Origin: an uncultured Ruminococcus sp.
Lineage (GTDB): Bacteria; Bacillota; Clostridia; Oscillospirales; Ruminococcaceae
Assembly: GCA_945867875.1 (NCBI GenBank)
Contig: CAMBJF010000091.1
Coordinates: 1 to 8,735, forward strand
DNA length: 8,735 bases
Reading direction: 5' to 3'
Part shown: positions 6,299 through 8,735 of the stretch, one piece after another
Layout of the letters: each line of letters opens with the position of its first letter
Position numbering within the stretch: position 1 is the first letter of the stretch
Notes under the pieces: generated by a model
What the model saw: the letters and a program-made list of their open reading frames with translations, nothing else
What the model was told of the DNA's origin: nothing
The model's database searches: none
Program-made: the position numbers and the translations under genes

Positions 6299-6346
6299 AA
6301 CACCGCACATTTATGAAATGGGAGCATTTCATAAATGTGCGGTGTT
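6299..6346. terminator. Bidirectional terminator: 22-bp perfect stem between convergent genes
   Basis: The left arm 6299-6320 (starts AACACCGCACA) and right arm 6325-6346 (ends TGTGCGGTGTT) are perfect reverse complements around a GGAG loop. It begins 10 bases after the cyclase stop and ends 9 bases before the AraC stop on the other strand, so it can stop both transcripts. T-tracts are interrupted on both sides (TTTGTTATT on the + strand), so it may act partly as a barrier to convergent read-through. Confidence 0.85.
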
Positions 6347-6355
6347 TGTTATTGG

Positions 6356-7219
6356 TTATGTAAATCTTTTCGATGTCTGAGTGGTTCTGTAAAGCTTTTT
6401 GTATTCCGAGGGAGTGCAGCCGTTTATGCTTTTGAACACTCGGTTGAAGGTGGTGAGGCTTGCAAAGCCTACCTGCATTGCCACATCGGTTATGGAGCTG
6501 CCGCTTTCAAGGAGAAGAAGCTCGGCTGCCTTTATTCGGCGTCGGTTCAGGAAGTTGATAAAGGTCGTGTTGCTGTATTTTTTGAATATCCTTGAAAAAT
6601 GATATGGGCTGTAGCCTGCGATATCGGCAAGCTTTTCAAGAGTAATATCGTTTGCATAATTCTGCTCAATATATTTGAGTATCAGATTGAATTTGTCCAC
6701 ATATTTTCCGCCGTCGTCGTATTTTATCTCGTTTAGCTGATACTCCTTTATCCTTGCAAGGAGAGTTACCAGCTTAATGTAGATATACACCTCGGTTATG
6801 TCGGTGTAATTTGAATACAGAACGTATATTTCCTCCAGGATATGATTCATGGATTTTAGAAATTCCTTGTCATAATCCGAATTTATGAGCACAGGCTCTG
6901 AAAGGACAGAATAAAGCTCGGACAGTGCGGGGTTTGCCGCAAAGGAATTGTTGTCGCACAGGAGGATAATCCTTCTGCCCGACTGTGCTTTCAGATTGTG
7001 AAGAGTCCCCCCGGGGATTATCAGGATATCCCTTTCGGAAAGCTTATAATCCTTGCCTGCGCATACAGCCTCAAAGCCGTTTGTGAGGGGCATGATTATT
7101 TCTATGGCGTTGTGCCAGTGGAGAGGATATTCCTCATCCTCATTATTGTCGTATAACAGAACGCTTCGGTTTGGAACATAATCGACTGTTTCGTAGTCGC
7201 CGTTAAGATGTACGATCAT
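6356..7219 (-). CDS. AraC-family transcriptional regulator with cupin sensor domain
   Basis: A 287-residue regulator. The N-terminal part (about 18-115) is an AraC-type cupin: the motif LHWHNAIEI (H34, H36, E40) and a later DILIIPGGTLHNL segment mark the sugar- or effector-binding barrel. The C-terminal 100 residues (about 178-277) hold two helix-turn-helix motifs: ITLEKLADIAGYSPYHFSRI for the first and ITDVAMQVGFASLTTFNRVF for the second, followed by the conserved TPSEYKKLY. Length is normal for the family. Shine-Dalgarno candidates on the - strand are AAGG (7225-7228, 5 bases away) and GGAAAGG (7230-7236, 10 bases away). Divergent from the mutarotase-like/GH3 genes and convergent with the cyclase, it is the likely local activator of one or both sugar operons; the effector is unknown. 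Confidence 0.93.
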   Translation of the reverse strand: MIVHLNGDYETVDYVPNRSVLLYDNNEDEEYPLHWHNAIEIIMPLTNGFEAVCAGKDYKLSERDILIIPGGTLHNLKAQSGRRIILLCDNNSFAANPALSELYSVLSEPVLINSDYDKEFLKSMNHILEEIYVLYSNYTDITEVYIYIKLVTLLARIKEYQLNEIKYDDGGKYVDKFNLILKYIEQNYANDITLEKLADIAGYSPYHFSRIFKKYSNTTFINFLNRRRIKAAELLLLESGSSITDVAMQVGFASLTTFNRVFKSINGCTPSEYKKLYRTTQTSKRFT

Positions 7220-7298
7220 ATAAGCCTTACCTTTCCTTTTTGTTGTAATTTTTCAAGCAAAAGCTTTGGAATAGCAGCATAAATTGATATCTCGTAAT

Positions 7299-7328
7299 AA
7301 TTTTTGGTATCATCGGCACAATTTTTGG
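7299..7328. promoter_or_regulatory. AATTTTTGG direct repeats 21 bp apart (putative AraC-family site)
   Basis: AATTTTTGG occurs at 7299-7307 and 7320-7328, with starts separated by 21 bp, two helical turns. AraC-family proteins commonly bind direct half-sites with this phase. The repeats lie just downstream of the AraC gene's own predicted -10 box, so binding would fit autoregulation. The second copy, with one more base, reads CAATTTTTG (7319-7327), the core also found twice around the importer promoter (273-281 and inverted at 348-356). Confidence 0.4.
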
Positions 7329-7342
7329 AACGTTTATATTAT

Positions 7343-7371
7343 ATAATAACACGTCTTGTATAAAAAGGCAA
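7343..7371 (-). promoter_or_regulatory. Predicted promoter of the AraC-family gene
   Basis: Read on the - strand: TTGCCT (7371-7366), a 17-bp spacer, TATTAT (7348-7343). A neighbouring TATAAT at 7343-7338 has no good -35 at the right distance. The leader would be about 115 bases. Plausible but in AT-rich DNA where such pairs arise easily. Confidence 0.45.
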
Positions 7372-7456
7372 TACATTTGACCTGTTTTTTGTAAAGCCAT
7401 ACAAATCTCGCATAAAAAAATAGAACAATATGTGAAATCAAAAACGCAAAAAAAGA

Positions 7457-7486
7457 TTGGTAAATCTCGTGAGATTGTTATATAAT
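7457..7486 (+). promoter_or_regulatory. Promoter of the mutarotase-like/GH3 operon with embedded palindrome
   Basis: TTGGTA (7457-7462), an 18-bp spacer, and a perfect TATAAT (7481-7486). The spacer contains the palindrome AATCTC-GT-GAGATT (7463-7476), starting directly after the -35 box. The predicted leader is about 95 bases. Confidence 0.6.
7463..7476. promoter_or_regulatory. 14-bp palindrome between -35 and -10 (putative operator)
   Basis: AATCTC (7463-7468) and GAGATT (7471-7476) are exact reverse complements around GT. A protein bound here would sit under RNA polymerase, consistent with repression or with a promoter-twisting regulator. Half-site-like sequences AAATCTCG (7403-7410) and ATATCTCGTAAT (about 7288-7299) lie upstream. 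Function is inferred from position. Confidence 0.5.
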
Positions 7487-7588
7487 TTAGTCATTCAATA
7501 CGACATACGGACAAAGGGCGAAAACGAACATATTCTGCCCACGTTCTGCCGACGTAAATGCAGCTTTTAAAGAAGGTTGGTCAATACT

Positions 7589-8503
7589 ATGAGCGTAAGA
7601 GTTTCTAATAAGCAGTACAAGAATTTCGGAAACTGCGTATTTCTGGATAACGGTCTTATTTCTCTCGGTGTTACAGTGGATCTGGGCCCGAGGATAATAT
7701 ATTTCGCACGCAGGGGCAAGGAAAATGTCCTGTTTGAGGATGTTGAACGCCGCTTTACCGAGCCTGCAGGTGAATACGGCAGCTGGGTGGCTTACGGCGG
7801 TCACAGGATATGGATAGCTCCCGAGGTAAATCCTGAGACATATTATCCCGATAATGCCCCGGTGAGCTGCAGTATAGAGGGTAATAGGCTTATCCTGACT
7901 CCTCCCGCAACACCTTTCGGCAAGGAATTTACGGTCATTATTGAGATTGACGATACTGCTCCTGTGGTAAAGCTCACTCACAGGATAAAAAATGTTTCCG
8001 AGTCAGAGACAGAGTTTGCTCCCTGGTCGGTAACAAGTCTTTCCGACGGCGGAGTTTGCATGATACCCGTAAATACCGCCAAGAGAGGATATCTCCCCAA
8101 CAGAGTTATCAGCCTGTGGGATTACTCGGATATCTGTGACAGCAGATTCAGAATGAGCAATTCCATGGTGCGCATAAGGCAGGATTCATTTATTCGCAAG
8201 GCGTTCAAGGCGGGCTTTAATCTCGAGGACGGCTTTGCGGTGTATGCGGTTAAGGAGCAGATCTTTGCGAAATGTATTTCCGAATACAAGGACGTCTGCT
8301 ATCCCGATTTTTCCTGCAACTTTGAGGTCTACACCAACGATCTTTTCCTTGAATGTGAGTTTCTGGGCGAAAAGCGGAAATTTGCAACCGGCGAGGAAGC
8401 TGTGCTTTGTGAAAAGTGGTGTCTTCTTGACAACAGTAATAATGCTGAGCCGTCCGATATGATGGACAATATCGGAAATCGCATTAATGAACTTATAAAT
8501 TAA
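7589..8503 (+). CDS. DUF4380-like protein, galactose-mutarotase-type fold
   Basis: A 304-residue cytoplasmic protein with no signal peptide or membrane segment. The most telling stretch is YGGHRIWIAPE (about 69-79), preceded by VDLGPRIIYF (30-39), which resembles the DUF4380/aldose-epimerase-like beta-sandwich family; alternating beta strands continue to the end (LILTPPATPFGKEFTVIIEID, FAPWSVTSL). Enzyme activity of this family is not established as far as I know; a role in sugar anomer or epimer conversion is inferred from fold and from the GH3 gene 27 bases downstream. The start is ATG 7589: AGAAGG (7571-7576) precedes it by 12 bases, whereas the in-frame TTG at 7577 touches that site and is unlikely. 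Expressed from the promoter at 7457-7486, probably together with the GH3 gene. Confidence 0.75.
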   Translation: MSVRVSNKQYKNFGNCVFLDNGLISLGVTVDLGPRIIYFARRGKENVLFEDVERRFTEPAGEYGSWVAYGGHRIWIAPEVNPETYYPDNAPVSCSIEGNRLILTPPATPFGKEFTVIIEIDDTAPVVKLTHRIKNVSESETEFAPWSVTSLSDGGVCMIPVNTAKRGYLPNRVISLWDYSDICDSRFRMSNSMVRIRQDSFIRKAFKAGFNLEDGFAVYAVKEQIFAKCISEYKDVCYPDFSCNFEVYTNDLFLECEFLGEKRKFATGEEAVLCEKWCLLDNSNNAEPSDMMDNIGNRINELIN

Positions 8504-8530
8504 AATCATCCTTGAAAGGAATCAGAGAAA

Positions 8531-8735
8531 ATGAAAAAATATCTTGACAAATCTCTTTCTGCCCTTGAAAGAGCGAAAGCTCTGGTTGATGAAATGACCG
8601 TTGAGGAGCAGGCGGGTCAGCTTAGATACGATGCTCCTTCTGTCCCGAGACTGGGCATTCCTGCGTATAACTGGTGGAATGAGGGGCTCCACGGTCTTGC
8701 ACGTTCGGGCGTTGCAACAATGTTCCCTCAGGCTA
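8531..8735 (+). CDS. Glycoside hydrolase family 3 beta-glycosidase, N-terminal part (runs off window)
   Basis: The first 68 codons of a gene cut by the window edge. RAKALVDEMTVEEQAGQL (residues 14-31), then VPRLGIPAYNWWNEGLHGLA (38-57) and SGVATMFPQA (59-68), are the hallmark N-terminal motifs of GH3 enzymes, closest in feel to the beta-xylosidase/beta-glucosidase branch with NWWNE-LHG. The catalytic aspartate lies further on and is not visible. There is no signal peptide (begins MKKYLDKSLSALERAK, charged helix), so it acts in the cytoplasm on imported oligosaccharides. AAAGGA (8515-8520) lies 10 bases before the ATG, and the gap to the preceding gene is 27 bases, implying one operon. Xylosidase versus glucosidase cannot be decided from this fragment. 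Confidence 0.9.
   Translation, partial: MKKYLDKSLSALERAKALVDEMTVEEQAGQLRYDAPSVPRLGIPAYNWWNEGLHGLARSGVATMFPQA

Larger units (their letters stand above)
7220..7588. other. Divergent intergenic regulatory region (369 bp)
   Basis: No gene is visible on either strand. The region contains a - strand promoter for the AraC gene (7343-7371), a + strand promoter for the mutarotase-like/GH3 genes (7457-7486), a 9-bp direct repeat 21 bp apart at 7299-7328, a 14-bp palindrome at 7463-7476, three copies of ATCTCG (from about 7289, 7405 and 7464), and a tandem 11-bp repeat in the + strand leader (7533-7554). The roughly 85 bases between the two promoters (7372-7456) are AT-rich with A- and T-runs that could be bent DNA. 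Confidence 0.7.

Noticed and set aside
1..8735. CRISPR arrays, tRNA or rRNA genes, insertion sequences, phage or defence genes
   Set aside because: No regularly spaced repeats, no tRNA-like cloverleaf, no transposase or recombinase motif and no defence-type domain was seen on either strand.

Overview
The window looks like a carbohydrate-utilisation locus from a low-to-mid GC Gram-positive gut or rumen anaerobe, most likely a Ruminococcus-like member of the Oscillospiraceae/Ruminococcaceae (Clostridia). The reasons are the lipobox-anchored solute-binding protein, the LplA/LplB/LplC-type ABC importer, the sigma-A-like promoters, the purine-rich Shine-Dalgarno sites, and the general look of the proteins. 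The genus is inferred, not proven. Bases 1-45 are not genomic. They are an Illumina Nextera adapter with an index left on the contig end, so real sequence starts at about base 46.

Layout. 46-93 may be the last codons of an unidentified upstream gene. 94-405 is an AT-rich regulatory region with near-identical repeats and a good promoter. 406-4165 is a three-gene importer operon on the + strand: lipoprotein sugar-binding protein, LplB-type permease and LplC/YtcP-type permease. A stem-loop separates the binding protein from the permeases, and there is no ATPase gene. 4166-4293 can be folded into a compact three-way-junction RNA that ends in a T-tract. 4294-4325 is a promoter overlapped by a 21-bp perfect palindrome. 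It drives a long gene (4372-6288) coding for a soluble LacI-type sugar-binding domain fused to a diguanylate cyclase (GGDEF) domain, with no DNA-binding domain. A 22-bp perfect stem at 6299-6346 lies between this gene and a convergent AraC-family regulator (6356-7219, - strand). The 369-bp divergent region 7220-7588 holds promoters for both directions and several repeated or palindromic motifs. On the + strand there follow a DUF4380-like galactose-mutarotase-fold protein (7589-8503) and the start of a cytoplasmic GH3 beta-glycosidase (8531 to the window edge).

Working model (inference). An extracellular oligosaccharide is captured by the lipoprotein and imported by the two permeases, powered by a shared ATPase encoded elsewhere. 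It is then hydrolysed inside the cell by the GH3 enzyme, with the mutarotase-like protein perhaps handling the anomer or a related sugar. The AraC regulator probably controls the importer and/or the GH3 operon. The sugar-binding/GGDEF fusion probably turns an intracellular sugar signal into c-di-GMP. The most notable items are this sugar-sensing cyclase inside a sugar-uptake locus, the unassigned structured RNA just upstream of it, and the adapter contamination.
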